Below are positions 29,101 through 39,553 of a stretch of DNA of 50,000 bases, one piece after another (position 1 is the first letter of the stretch; every line of letters starts with the position of its first letter). The stretch spans positions 5,194,219 to 5,244,218 of the forward strand of contig OZ026549.1 of the NCBI GenBank assembly GCA_964020155.1. The letters are read 5' to 3'. The position numbers were made by a program, and so were the translations under genes. The stretch comes from Chondrilla cf. caribensis (Eukaryota > Porifera > Demospongiae > Chondrillida > Chondrillidae). The notes below the pieces were generated by a model, which worked only from the letters and a program-made list of their open reading frames with translations, searched no databases and was not told where the DNA came from.

Positions 29101-30096
29101 GACTGCTGAAGTACATTATTTGATAAGGTGACAAACAACTTGTTACCATGGAGATAGAGATCTTTTGTTTGCGCTGCTGTAGCAGCTGCCTCGACCGTAC
29201 TAAAGTCTACGAACCTGCACACAGGGTGTACAAACTGAGTGGTATACAGACACTAAACATCAAAAAAGCTGTATATGAAGCAATTATTTGTTTGCAAACA
29301 TAATTTTAATCATAATGCACTTTCACATTCTATCTACAGTGGAACCTCTCCATTAAAGACACTTGGGGACCTTGATTTTAGTCCTTATTACAGAGGTGTC
29401 CTCAATTCAGAGATCACTTAATACACTACAGTACTACACTGGGATACAGAATGGTGTCCTTATTATAGAGGTTTCTGCTATTCAGAGGTTTGTAATAGAG
29501 AGGTTCTACTGTAATCATATTTTGATCATCCGGATATTGAGTTTACAGACATGAGTGAATTGGTTCATTGCTGAGTGATTAAGATGGGGCATGCACTTCC
29601 CCATGGGAGTGCTCCCTGTGGGATGTGATCTGCATGGTCTCACGCGTGATGGGAGACGCCCGTGCTTTTATGCTTGAATAGCCTGACGTTGACAAAGCTT
29701 GGGAGATGAGAAAATTCTTGCATCAGGTGTTTCTACATGAGGTCAGAAGCAGGATAGATAGGGGACAATCACTTGCGCACGTTGTAATGCGCATGTAGCC
29801 CACATAGGATAGGCGGACAAAACTCTCCTTACTTCTTGTGCTCTTGGTGGAAGGTTACCAACATAAACACTGTAGAATATGTTGGTGCACGATCGTCTTC
29901 TCTCAGGATGGAATTCGTGTGCGGACAATTTCGGTGATTCGCTATGGTTATTCTGCATTACCGACAGCTGCAATGGACAAGAGTGAATTGCTTAGCAGAA
30001 AAGGTCAACAATAAACACGCAGAGTCGATATAAAATTGAAATACATACATCTTCGTCTTCCAATGGAGGAGGAGCAAGGGGGATGCCGATACTCAT
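25922..30096 (-). CDS. Single-RRM protein with long acidic serine-rich region, unidentified
   Basis: Exons: 30096-30049, 29967-29833, 29732-29644, 29214-29087, 29002-28774, 28409-27476, 27150-27059, 26409-26344, 26251-26179, 26008-25922 (626 residues, phases consistent). One RNA recognition motif spans about residues 48-122: RNP2 VYVGNLPP, then KHLMQEFSHLPSFVNVRLF, RNP1-like SHHAFVDF, and LYLHGNKLFVTLS. A helical stretch (VVSALSAAALRLPELVELIG) follows. Residues about 210-521 come from one 934-nt exon, are rich in Ser, Glu and Asp, and include a basic patch (KRTSRKKVKL, possible nuclear signal). The C-terminus has IMDRWIKEVTCEPHDIEE and a basic helix. The exon 7 donor (CAG|GTGGGC) was chosen by phase over a nearby alternative and is the weakest point. 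RNA binding is likely; a named orthologue was not recognised. Confidence 0.78.
26091..26178. repeat. (AC)n tract beginning at a donor
   Basis: In sense of the RRM gene, exon 9 ends GAA| and the intron starts directly as GTGTGTG. Confidence 0.95.
26510..26950. repeat. ~66-bp tandem repeat
   Basis: Units built from CATGTACAGTACAGGTGAGT and GTGCAGGGTTGACGTGTACA; they lie in RRM-gene intron 7 and contain many CAGGTGAGT pseudo-donors on the plus strand. Confidence 0.9.
27364..27422. repeat. Compact hairpin
   Basis: TAGTCTGGTGTAGCC and GGCTACACCAGACTA form a 15-bp perfect stem, continued by CCTTGA/TCAAGG around an 11-nt loop. It lies in RRM-gene intron 6. Confidence 0.85.
29335..29513. mobile_element. 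Non-autonomous TIR element (179-bp form)
   Basis: TACAGTGGAACCTCTCCATT at the left, TAGAGAGGTTCTACTGTA at the right; very close to the copies at 46590 and 49391. Confidence 0.85.
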
Positions 30097-30218
30097 GCTG
30101 TTTCCCTCGAGTGGTGGGAGTTTTGTAATCTCTATTTATCAAGACAAATCTACCGCAACTGCACCCAATCAGGCGGCCATTTTATGGGAGGCGTGGTAAG
30201 AATTCGTACACTTCGTAT
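30097..30218. promoter_or_regulatory. Bidirectional promoter, RRM gene / HIU hydrolase
   Basis: Only 122 bp separate the two start codons. A CCAAT box lies at 30165-30169 and a YY1-like GGCGGCCATTTT at 30172-30183, typical of TATA-less divergent promoters. Confidence 0.6.
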
Positions 30219-32563
30219 ATGGCCTCCTCCGAAAGGAGACTCAAAATAATAAAAGAACATTTGAAGGTATTTCGAACACTTATTTGCTCTTTATCATATA
30301 ATAGAATCTTGTCTCATCTTTTATATGTAATAAGTAGACTATTTTTCACAAACTATCTAATTCTACCTGACTTCGAACTGATCTCTGGCTCCATTTTTTG
30401 ATTGCATAATACACATGAATCTGTATGGCTACACGAGACTACCTTCACACTCACCTAATAGCATTGACAAGTATCCTATACGTGTACATGTTACTAGTAC
30501 TCCTTTCCTGTTCACCGAAGGCAACCAACACCATGACCAGTACCTCAAGTCGACCCACAATTACCACACATGTCCTTGATACGTCCAAAGGGCAACCTGG
30601 TCGTCACATGAACATCACAGTGTCTTCATATGACAGTGTCAGAGATAGTTGGACAGTTATCAGTGAGGGGTATGTACACTGCATGTGTATGTACACACAC
30701 AGTAACTCGTATACCTACAAGTACACAGATTGTACACATTTTCTGTATGTACACACAAAATAACTCGTATACCCACAAGTACACAGATTGTACACCTTCA
30801 TCTGTGTGTATCACTCTGCCTAGATGTTAGTCCTGGGAATCTGCTGTACTTTTTGAATTGATTATCAGTGCATACTGATAGTGACCGATTGATTAATCAA
30901 TTAATCACCAGAAGTAATTGATTTACTTGCACTCAGATCAGATTTGAAATGAAAATCAATTGATTAATCGCTTAATTGCTTAATCTTCTTAGCACTGCTA
31001 GATATGTAGGTGCAGATAATCAGATTTCATATCTCACTTTGTAATGCAGCCAATTTCGGCACGGTTGTCCAAATGGCAAATGCAAATGGCGTGACGTATA
31101 CATTAGCAATAAGATGGAGGCTTATGTTACATATCATAGACGTTAGGTAATTTACGTAGCACTATGACGTCACGCCATTTGCCATTTGGACAACCATTCT
31201 GAAATCGGCTGTATCATGTTATGAATATGTTTCAGCAGTCTATGTACATATGTGTACTTTGTGACCATGCATCATGCTGCCTGACACTGTACATAGTTGT
31301 GGGAGATAATTCTGTATGGTGGGTATTTGTGAATTCACCAGCAGTATATCCACCGTGACCATCATTTCTGCTTATTAATCCATTTGTACACGTAATGATT
31401 TGAATAACCCATGCACCATTCTCATGAATCTTCTGCGATTTTCCTTCATGAATTGTGGTGGATTGATGAAAATTCCCTATACATACAGCGTAATCCGTTA
31501 GGTTAAGATTTCGTATTTATACTGTAGTCTAACTGCTGCACAATATAACTATAATACTATACATATGTCCTCCCATTCAGTGATTAGATACAATATGCAC
31601 TTATACATTCCGGTCATATACTGTATGTTTAGCTTGCTTTTTACATATTACAGTATGTCACACGACATTTGTATAATGTGTGTGGGTGGATGTCATTTGT
31701 TGTATTATTATTTTATTCTGTAGAGTCACCAATGAGGATGGGAGGTGTCCATCACTGTTGATGGGTGTCAAAATCGAAAGTGGTTGTTATAAAATGAAAT
31801 TTGACACAAAATCTTACTTTACCACAAATGGAGTTAAAGGATTTTACCCATATGTTGAAGTAAGTAAATTACTGAACATCCCTTGTCATAAGTACATGGT
31901 ATTTGTATCTGGCATGTACGTACTTGTGTGCGATGTGTACTAGTGTGTGGTCACTGTGGTGTGTACTAGTGTGTGGTCAGTGTGGTGTGTACCAGTGTGG
32001 GGTCACTGTGGTGTGTACTAGTGTGTGGTCACTGTGGTATGTACTAGTGTGTGGTCACTGTGGTGTATACTAGTGTATGGTTGCTGGTGTGTACTTGTGT
32101 ACAATGTGTGGTCGCTGTGGTGTATACTAGTGTGCGATGTGTACAGTGGATGAAGTAGCTGGTCCCAATGTGTCCATTATTAGGAGTGATGTCATACAGT
32201 GGTTGGTAGTGCTGCAAGGTTATCCTGAGTGACATTGCATTCTAAATGAAATGTGACATGATCAAGAGCATGACTTAATATGCCTATATCCTCAGCACTA
32301 TGATGTACAGTGTCACAGATGTAATCCTGTCCTTACCTTGTATAAAGATTTGCAACCTAGCTGAGTGTGTTGTATGTGTTGTCGCATAATAACAGGATGC
32401 AAATAATTATGTTGTTAATTGTGTGGCATTTTTCATGCACGGGTGTTTTTCCTGCTCTTCCATTCTTTGTTAGGTCGTGTTTCAAATTGAAGATCCAAGC
32501 CAGCACTACCATGTTCCTCTCCTACTGAGCCCCTATTCATACTCAACCTATAGGGGAAGCTGA
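30219..32563 (+). CDS. urah: 5-hydroxyisourate hydrolase (transthyretin-like), PTS2-targeted
   Basis: Hydrolyses 5-hydroxyisourate to OHCU, the step after urate oxidase in urate breakdown. Exons: 30219-30266, 30521-30669, 31724-31859, 32474-32563 (140 residues, phases consistent). Exon 1 encodes only MASSERRLKIIKEHLK, in which RLKIIKEHL fits the PTS2 consensus R/K-L-x5-H/Q-L, so the enzyme should be peroxisomal. The body has the family blocks: ITTHVLDTSKGQPGRHM (catalytic His), TNEDGRCP (Arg), QHYHVPLLLSPYSYSTYRGS with the active-site His and the C-terminal YRGS signature that separates the hydrolase from transthyretin. The exon 2 acceptor follows a strong pyrimidine tract (CTCCTTTCCTGTTCACCGAAG shape, ending at 30520). 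An alternative in-frame ATG at 30425 inside intron 1 would replace the PTS2 by a hydrophobic leader (see findings). Confidence 0.93.
30850..31010. repeat. AT-rich dispersed repeat with ATTGATTAATCAAT motifs
   Basis: ATGAAAATCAATTGATTAAT and a terminal TTAGCACTGCTAG recur, in inverse orientation, at about 445-545. It lies in HIU hydrolase intron 2. Confidence 0.5.
31047..31211. mobile_element. Foldback element with ~45-bp inverted ends
   Basis: GGTTGTCCAAATGGCAAATG at the left and GCCATTTGCCATTTGGACAA at the right are inverted. The outer parts (CAGCCAATTTCGG / TGAAATCGGCTG) also match. It is non-coding and lies in HIU hydrolase intron 2. Confidence 0.85.
31925..32140. repeat. ~26-bp tandem repeat
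   Basis: Units of GTACTAGTGTGTGGTCACTG in HIU hydrolase intron 3. Confidence 0.9.
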
Positions 32564-33003
32564 TATAATCCTCCATTGTCCATTGTTCATTTCATAGACA
32601 ATGATACTGTGTTGACATAATACATTGTATGGTTTAATGAAATTTGAATCCTGGTGCAAGGGTAATATCATTTTCTAGAATCGTACATGCGGCAATAATT
32701 AATGCTGATAGAATATGCTATACAAAGGGTGTATGATGAAATATCTCGTGATTCAGTAATACTTCCACCATTTCCTGTGTATGACATGCTTGGAGTGGAT
32801 GTAACTGTTGAACTATGAATACATATGTGTTCATAAACTCTAGTACAATCGGAAATTGGAATATTGCTACACCCTATATTTGGATGGGTGCCGAAAATTA
32901 GGAAATATACGGCTGCGATGCACTGTTCTCTACAAGGTCCCTAAGTACATCTTCTTGAAAATTCCATAGCAGGCTCGTGCTTGACCGCAATGTGCACACT
33001 TGA
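32564..33003. other. Convergent spacer
   Basis: The spacer lies between the HIU hydrolase stop and the stop of the 86-residue gene. No gene or marked repeat was seen; it probably holds the two 3' UTRs. Confidence 0.5.
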
Positions 33004-33410
33004 TTACGCATTTGAGCACGTTTCTGCCATCTTTTCCACTCTCTTTTGTTTCAGTAAGTACATTTTCCTTTGAATGAATTGCAACTCTGCCACCATTGTA
33101 GCCTTGTATCTGAAATCATGACAAAGTATACTCAAGTATTCTCCACCTTCAATGACAAAAACTGACACATACCTGCATTCCCTGCAATCTTGGACTGTGT
33201 GTTGAGCACTACTGATTTCCTACACAGTGTAAGAAAAACAAATTTATAAACTGCTTTCAAATTCACTGTGTAGCCAAGGTTGATAAATATGACACTTCTA
33301 ACCTTGTCCATCTTATTGAACAAGGCCTTTATTCTAGATAATTCATAACTTCCGCTATAAGACAAAAGGCGCTTAGAATATACCGGCCAGACATTTTCCA
33401 AGTACGACAT
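33004..33410 (-). CDS. Small basic protein of unknown function (86 aa)
   Basis: Three exons, 33410-33303, 33219-33173 and 33109-33004, join in phase with good GT-AG sites to give 86 residues. The first exon starts MSYLENVWPVYSKRLLSYSG; the last is a lysine/methionine-rich helix (MVAELQFIQRKMYLLKQKR) that could form a coiled coil. A Cys pair (CRECR) lies in the middle. No signal peptide, membrane segment or known domain is visible, and I do not recognise the family. Its start codon is 248 bp from that of Hsp70 on the other strand, so it shares the heat-shock promoter. Support for it being real is the consistent splicing and the start next to a promoter; conservation is untested. Confidence 0.65.
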
Positions 33411-33658
33411 GGGGCTTTACCTACACCTCGTTTAGTCGGTCACAAGATCCGGATATGAGTCAGTGACCACCTGCCAAATAAGGAATGCATATCATATCTG
33501 ACGTCATTTGGAACGTTCCAGAAAGTCCGCGTAGCTGCAGCACGTGGTCGAGAATCTTCCAGAACAGAGGAGGTCACGATAGTCGTTCCTGCTTATTAAG
33601 AAAGGGTTCCTGATATTGCCTTCACTAGTTCCAGCACAGACGTTCACTCACAGCCGCG
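33411..33658. promoter_or_regulatory. Heat-shock promoter with two HSEs and a CRE
   Basis: Two perfect three-box heat-shock elements (nGAAnnTTCnnGAAn) lie at 33511-33523 (GAACGTTCCAGAA) and 33552-33564 (GAATCTTCCAGAA). A perfect CRE, TGACGTCA, lies at 33499-33506 and an E-box CACGTG at about 33541-33546. A TATA-like TTATTAAG is near 33593. The region serves Hsp70 (plus) and, by position, the 86-residue gene (minus). Confidence 0.85.
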
Positions 33659-35635
33659 ATGACTGCCCCTGCTATCGGTATTGATTTGGGTACTACATAC
33701 TCTTGCGTTGGTGTATTCCAGCACGGAAAGGTTGAAATTATCGCCAACGATCAGGGTAATCGTACAACCCCGAGTTATGTTGCCTTCAACGACACAGAAC
33801 GACTTATAGGAGACCCAGCCAAGAATCAAGTTGCTATCAACCCCACCAACACGGTTTTCGATGCCAAACGTCTTATTGGACGTCGTTTCCAGGACTCAAC
33901 TGTTCAATCCGACATGAAACACTGGCCCTTCAAGGTTATCGATGACAGTGGCAAGCCTAAGATTGTGGTGGAGTACAAGGGGGAACAAAAGACCTTCTAC
34001 CCAGAAGAAATCTCATCCATGGTCCTCACCAAGATGAAGGACGTGGCTGAAGCCTACCTCGGGAAGACTGTTCAAAAAGCCGTGGTCACTGTTCCAGCTT
34101 ATTTCAATGATTCGCAAAGACAGGCCACCAAGGATGCTGGTACCATTTCGGGACTAGACGTCCTTCGAATTATCAACGAACCCACTGCTGCTGCCATTGC
34201 ATACGGCTTGGACAAAAAAGTTGGAGCGGAAAGAAATGTTCTCATTTTCGACTTGGGTGGCGGTACCTTTGATGTGTCGGTCCTCGCCATTGAAGACGGT
34301 ATTTTTGAAGTCAAGTCCACCAGCGGTGACACTCACTTGGGTGGCGAAGACTTTGACAACCGCATGGTGAACCACTTCTTACAAGAATTCAAGCGGAAAT
34401 TCAAGAAAGACATGAGTGGCAACACCAGGGCTGTGAGACGTTTGAGGACAGCTTGTGAACGCGCCAAGAGGACTCTGTCCGCCAGTGCCCAGGCCAATAT
34501 TGAAATCGATTCCCTATTCGAAGGCATTGACTTCTATGTCACTGTCACACGAGCTCGCTTTGAAGAAATGAATGGGGATTTGTTTCGTAGCACTTTGGAG
34601 CCTGTCGAAAAGGCCCTTCGTGATGCAAAATTTGGCAAGGGAGACATCCACGATATAGTTCTCGTTGGCGGTTCAACACGTATCCCCAAGATCCAGAAAC
34701 TCCTTCAGGACTTTTTCAATGGGAAGGAATTGAATAAGTCCATCAATCCAGACGAAGCTGTAGCCTACGGTGCTGCAGTCCAGGCAGCCATTTTGGCAGG
34801 AGACAAGAGCGAAGAAGTCCAGGATCTTCTGCTGCTCGATGTTGCTCCACTATCGCTTGGGATAGAAACGGCAGGAGGTGTGATGACTGCTCTTATCAAG
34901 CGTAACACCACTGTGCCTACCAAACAGACACAGAAATTCACCACTTACTCCGACAATCAACCAGGAGTGCTCATCCAAGTTTACGAGGGTGAAAGAGCAA
35001 TGACAAAGGACAACAACCTGCTTGGTAAATTTGAGCTCACCGGTATACCTCCTGCTCCCCGTGGAGTGCCCCAGATTGAGGTCACGTTTGATATTGATGC
35101 AAACAGCATTCTCAATGTATCTGCTGTAGACACCAGTACAGGAAAAGAGAACAAAATCACAATTACCAATGACAAAGGACGTCTTTCGGCTGATGAAATC
35201 AAGAAGATGGTCGATGAAGCCGAGAAGTACAAAGCCGAAGATGATGCTCAGCGAGACAGAATTGCTGCAAAGAACAGTCTAGAGAGTTATGCCTTCAACA
35301 TGAAAAGCACAATGGAAGACGATAAAGTCAAAGATAAAGTTAGTGAGGAAGAAAAGCAACAAGTCATCGACAAGTGTAAGGAGGCAATTGAATGGATCGA
35401 TAAAAATCAACTGGCATCGAAAGAGGAATTCGAACACCAGCAGAAGGAACTGGAGAAAGTCTGCACCCCTGTTGTCACCAAGTTATACCAGCAGGGAGGT
35501 GGCCCGGGAGGTCCGGGTGGGATGCCAGGCGGTATGCCTGGTGGAATGCCAGGAGGATTCCCAGGTTCGGGTGGACCAACTAGTGGGTCCTCGTCTACAG
35601 GAGGTAGTGGACCTACAATTGAGGAAGTGGACTAG
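33659..35635 (+). CDS. hsp70: Cytosolic heat shock protein 70
   Basis: ATP-dependent chaperone of cytosol and nucleus, 658 residues, intronless as in heat-inducible Hsp70 genes. The N-terminal ATPase domain carries the three Hsp70 signatures: [12 protein letters not shown] (residue 8), [14 protein letters not shown] (about 198) and [17 protein letters not shown] (about 337). The linker and substrate domain follow ([19 protein letters not shown]), then the helical lid. The tail has a GGMP-repeat segment ([14 protein letters not shown]) and ends TIEEVD, the EEVD motif that binds TPR co-chaperones such as Hop and CHIP. No ER or mitochondrial leader is present. Two heat-shock elements upstream indicate HSF control. 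The length is slightly above the usual ~640 because of the Gly/Ser-rich tail. Confidence 0.98.
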   Translation: MTAPAIGIDLGTTYSCVGVFQHGKVEIIANDQGNRTTPSYVAFNDTERLIGDPAKNQVAINPTNTVFDAKRLIGRRFQDSTVQSDMKHWPFKVIDDSGKPKIVVEYKGEQKTFYPEEISSMVLTKMKDVAEAYLGKTVQKAVVTVPAYFNDSQRQATKDAGTISGLDVLRIINEPTAAAIAYGLDKKVGAERNVLIFDLGGGTFDVSVLAIEDGIFEVKSTSGDTHLGGEDFDNRMVNHFLQEFKRKFKKDMSGNTRAVRRLRTACERAKRTLSASAQANIEIDSLFEGIDFYVTVTRARFEEMNGDLFRSTLEPVEKALRDAKFGKGDIHDIVLVGGSTRIPKIQKLLQDFFNGKELNKSINPDEAVAYGAAVQAAILAGDKSEEVQDLLLLDVAPLSLGIETAGGVMTALIKRNTTVPTKQTQKFTTYSDNQPGVLIQVYEGERAMTKDNNLLGKFELTGIPPAPRGVPQIEVTFDIDANSILNVSAVDTSTGKENKITITNDKGRLSADEIKKMVDEAEKYKAEDDAQRDRIAAKNSLESYAFNMKSTMEDDKVKDKVSEEEKQQVIDKCKEAIEWIDKNQLASKEEFEHQQKELEKVCTPVVTKLYQQGGGPGGPGGMPGGMPGGMPGGFPGSGGPTSGSSSTGGSGPTIEEVD

Positions 35636-37259
35636 GCAGTGAACACTCAACTTGTTCTAAGTATTATAATGTAATGTTACTTGTTATAATTCAACTCTGC
35701 AATCGCATACAAGTTAACTAATCATGTGGGTTATAATTATTAACTGTCTTGTAATTGGTGGTTTAATTGCATGTAGAAGCTTATTTAATAATTCTCATGA
35801 TTTTAGTTGTGAATTATTGTAGGTTGACATGTATGTAATGTCAGCATAGTAATACATGGTAAATAATTTATTATAATATTATGGATGTTGATATGATGAT
35901 ATACACATTAGGAGAATGGGCCTGCAAGGGTAGATTTTGCCTTGGCCAATGCTCCATTGTTATAAAGTAGTAAGGATGGTCCAACAAGACCAGATATGGG
36001 GTGCCATGTTTTGGATTGAATTGGACAGCTTGTTCAGGGGAAGCCTTTAGCCAATGGCTACTACACTAGGCACCCTGTATGTTTCATATATGTGTTTCAT
36101 TCATCTAGTAAAACTAAATGCGCGGCTGGGGGTGAGGGTGGGGGGATAATCAGACATGCTTGATATCACATCTCATCCAGTAAAACTACTGATGGGAGGG
36201 TAGGGGAATTAGCCATGTTTGATATCATCTTGGATGTAATATACCCAGTAGACTACCTAACCTCCAAATGGAAATGGCGCTAAGTACATCGATGCGAGAT
36301 CATCTGTACAAGGAGTGAGACTATAGTACATGTACAGGTGGCCATTTTGTAAAGAGGGAAGCACCAAGACACCAGGCATAGGTATGTGTCTTTCAGCTGC
36401 TTGAATCACAAATGAGGTCTTAACAGCTTAACAGCACCAAGTCATACAAATGAGGAGGACGGGATTTTGGTCACAAGAGCACCTTGAAATGGATAACAAC
36501 AGGAATAAGACTGTGTGAGTGACCAACTTCTCGTGCTCTGACATGTACAATGGTGGCAAATGCAATTTAATCACAGCTGCCTATACTACACCATACATTC
36601 ACAGGAACACATTCACTGTAGCCCCTGATGACTCCTTTATTGTGTGCCGGGGGGTAAAAATGCATATGGTCTATTGCAACTGGTGGACTCGATCTGCAAG
36701 GAGATGGTGAACTTCCATCAGAGAGACCAACTAATGGACTCTGATATGTAAAGGAATATTATTGCAACCGGTGGGCTCTTACCAGAGATTAACTGACAAC
36801 TCCCAGTGTGTAGGGACCATCTGTTTTCACCCGACAAAAGGTGGTACAGGCCAACCTGCTTAGTACATTGTACAAGTACATCGAAAGGCACACAAAATCT
36901 GTACTTTTGATCAGAGATTTATGCTTACTATCAGTGTCAGTTGACATAGTGTACATGTGCTAGGGACTGAGGGATATGTACTCGCTAATCACAAGTGTGT
37001 TCCAGCCCAGGTACTTACTAAAGCAAATTGCACTGTGCTTTAAATAGCGAACACGGCGCTGACACTATTAATCTAAGCATATTATTTGCAAAATCAATTT
37101 AATCCGGTTTGGAATTCGTAACCAATCCGGAAATTGGCCGATTGCCTTAAAAAGTGGAAATGGAGTCAGTACGCACGAGCAATATTTTCGAGAGAGGCGT
37201 CTCAGGGACAGAATGTTAGCTGACAGATTTTTCGAAGGACGCTTCTCGCACCAGTATTC
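35636..37259. other. Intergenic region without visible gene
   Basis: The first 250 bp are AT-rich (Hsp70 3' UTR). At about 36110-36235 a segment containing AGTAAAACTA and TTGATATCA is present twice, diverged. No exon with supporting frame and splice sites was found. The last ~150 bp are the likely promoter and 5' UTR of the membrane protein gene. Confidence 0.5.
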
Positions 37260-37800
37260 ATGACTGCGTCGGTCACAATGATGGACAAGTTCAAGTTGAC
37301 CACGTTAACGTTTCCTTGTCTACCGTCCTTTTATCTCGGTATCTACCTACTTCAATCTTGTTGGCTTTTTCTTCTCAATATTCGCTCGGTAACACCACTC
37401 AGTCATTCAGGTGAGCCTGTGTTTGTGCGTGCGCGCGCGATTTTGTTCTGTAAGGAAAGCGACGAATTAGCCAATCTACAGTGTAGCGAATTCTCGGTGT
37501 CAACCTATCCACATGCTGGTGATAGTGCAGTGTGCACGCATATTATGGTGAAACCGTAGATTAAATCGCCGTACGGTGAGTATTTGGGTGGTTGATTCTT
37601 GCATGTTACTTGCTAAAGATTGTTTAACGTCAATGGTTAGTTTAAAGGACGTCGCATACGTGGGTTTGTCAAAACGTGAGTGTTCACTTCTGTGTGCATA
37701 TACCCGAAAAGATGAGCTATCCGTTCGTTATTCTGTGAGTATATCGTTTAATTGCCCGTAGTTTTATGATCTGTTTAATGAGGGTGTGAAGTGTATGTGT

Positions 37801-37866
<66 letters not shown>

Positions 37867-39335
37867 ACGCGCGTGTGTACATACGTACGTGCATGCATGG
37901 ATGTGTCTGTACATATCCATAAGTGGCTATGCATAGGTCTTGTTCTACACTGTTTGTCTGTGTACATACATAATGTGCATGTATACTTGCTAGTCTCTGA
38001 TGCAGTTGTATACAATTTCTGTGGCCTCTGGGCTCTTTCACACAATTTCCCAAAGCAGAGCATTAGCCTGTGTATTACCACCATCGCTGACAACCCTGAT
38101 ACAGTAAAGAGTCATTATTATGCAATCTAGATAGGTAGAGATATGTAATTCTATTGTACAAAGCAACTCTCCCTTGTTGACTGTGGAATTTGACTTTAAT
38201 TGTATTCATTATATAATGTTTATATAAAGAATCCACATGAAAGTGTTCACCTAATTAATTGAATTGTGTGGTGTGAACAAGTACATGTAGCCAGTAGCCT
38301 GTGATCCACTGTGTGTATGGCTACAATGTATTGCTGTGGAGAGGATGTGCTTTTTGAAGATTTCATCAAATTTTTGGGGTTGGTCAACAGAATCTCTCCT
38401 CCAAGCATTCATTCCAATCATATACTCCCTCCAAATGTACACGCATGCATGCATGCATCTCATGTTATACAATAATTATTATAAGAGTAAAGTATGTGCG
38501 TGCATACATCTCATGTTGAGCAATAATAATAGAAATGACATCCATCCATCCCATGTTATACAATGTTTAGATAACATCCATTAACCCCATATTATTTACA
38601 GTTTGGTTGATATCCATTCATCCATCCCATGTTATGCAATTAATGTCAGGATAACATCCATCCATCCCATAATATAGTACATATATACATACAGTACATA
38701 GTTTTGATGACGTCCATCCATCCCATATTATACACCGTTTGGATGACATAAATGCATCCCATGTTATACGTACATACGTACATGCATCCCAAGTTGTACA
38801 GTAGTACAGTGGAACCTCTATTAAAGGACTCTCCCAATAAAGGACACCATAGAAAATACCTCCCTACAAAGGACACTTTCTTGGGGCCCCAAAAATGAAC
38901 TTTCCTATAATGTTAATACATTTTTCACCTCTGAAGAGTGGACAACCTCTCTACAGTGAACAAATTAGTTGGTCCCAATGTGTCCTTTATAAAGAGGTTC
39001 CACTGTAGAATGACCTACGTACACCAATTCTATGCTGTACATTGTGACGATGCAATGTGCTCACGTGGACATGCTGTAAATTTTCACACACCTCAACATA
39101 TGTGCCGCCTACATTGATCTGTGTTATCACTGATTTTCTCATGTCCTGACACGACTTATGATCTCATCGTCATTAATACATGAGGTTAATGTCATGTATA
39201 TTTATATGTGAAAGAATGAGCATCCTTCTGCTATAATTGAAATCATAGCTGTTGTCATTGCTTGAGCTCATTTTACATAGAATGAAGTATATGTTACTGT
39301 TGATTTTCGATAGATTTGATTGTAAGTGGGTAGGA

Positions 39336-39411
<76 letters not shown>

Positions 39412-39418
39412 TGTATGT

Positions 39419-39477
<59 letters not shown>

Positions 39478-39487
39478 TGTATGTTGA

Positions 39488-39553
<66 letters not shown>

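Noticed and set aside
29363..29554. Open frame with VLITEVSSIQRSLN shared by sites at 29363, 46627 and 49395
   Set aside because: It is a reading through the palindromic TIR element; similarity reflects recent element copies, not a gene family.
30425..30520. ATG at 30425 as the main start of HIU hydrolase
   Set aside because: Exon 1 at 30219 gives a textbook PTS2 next to the shared promoter, and a strong acceptor lies at 30520; the intronic start is kept only as an alternative.
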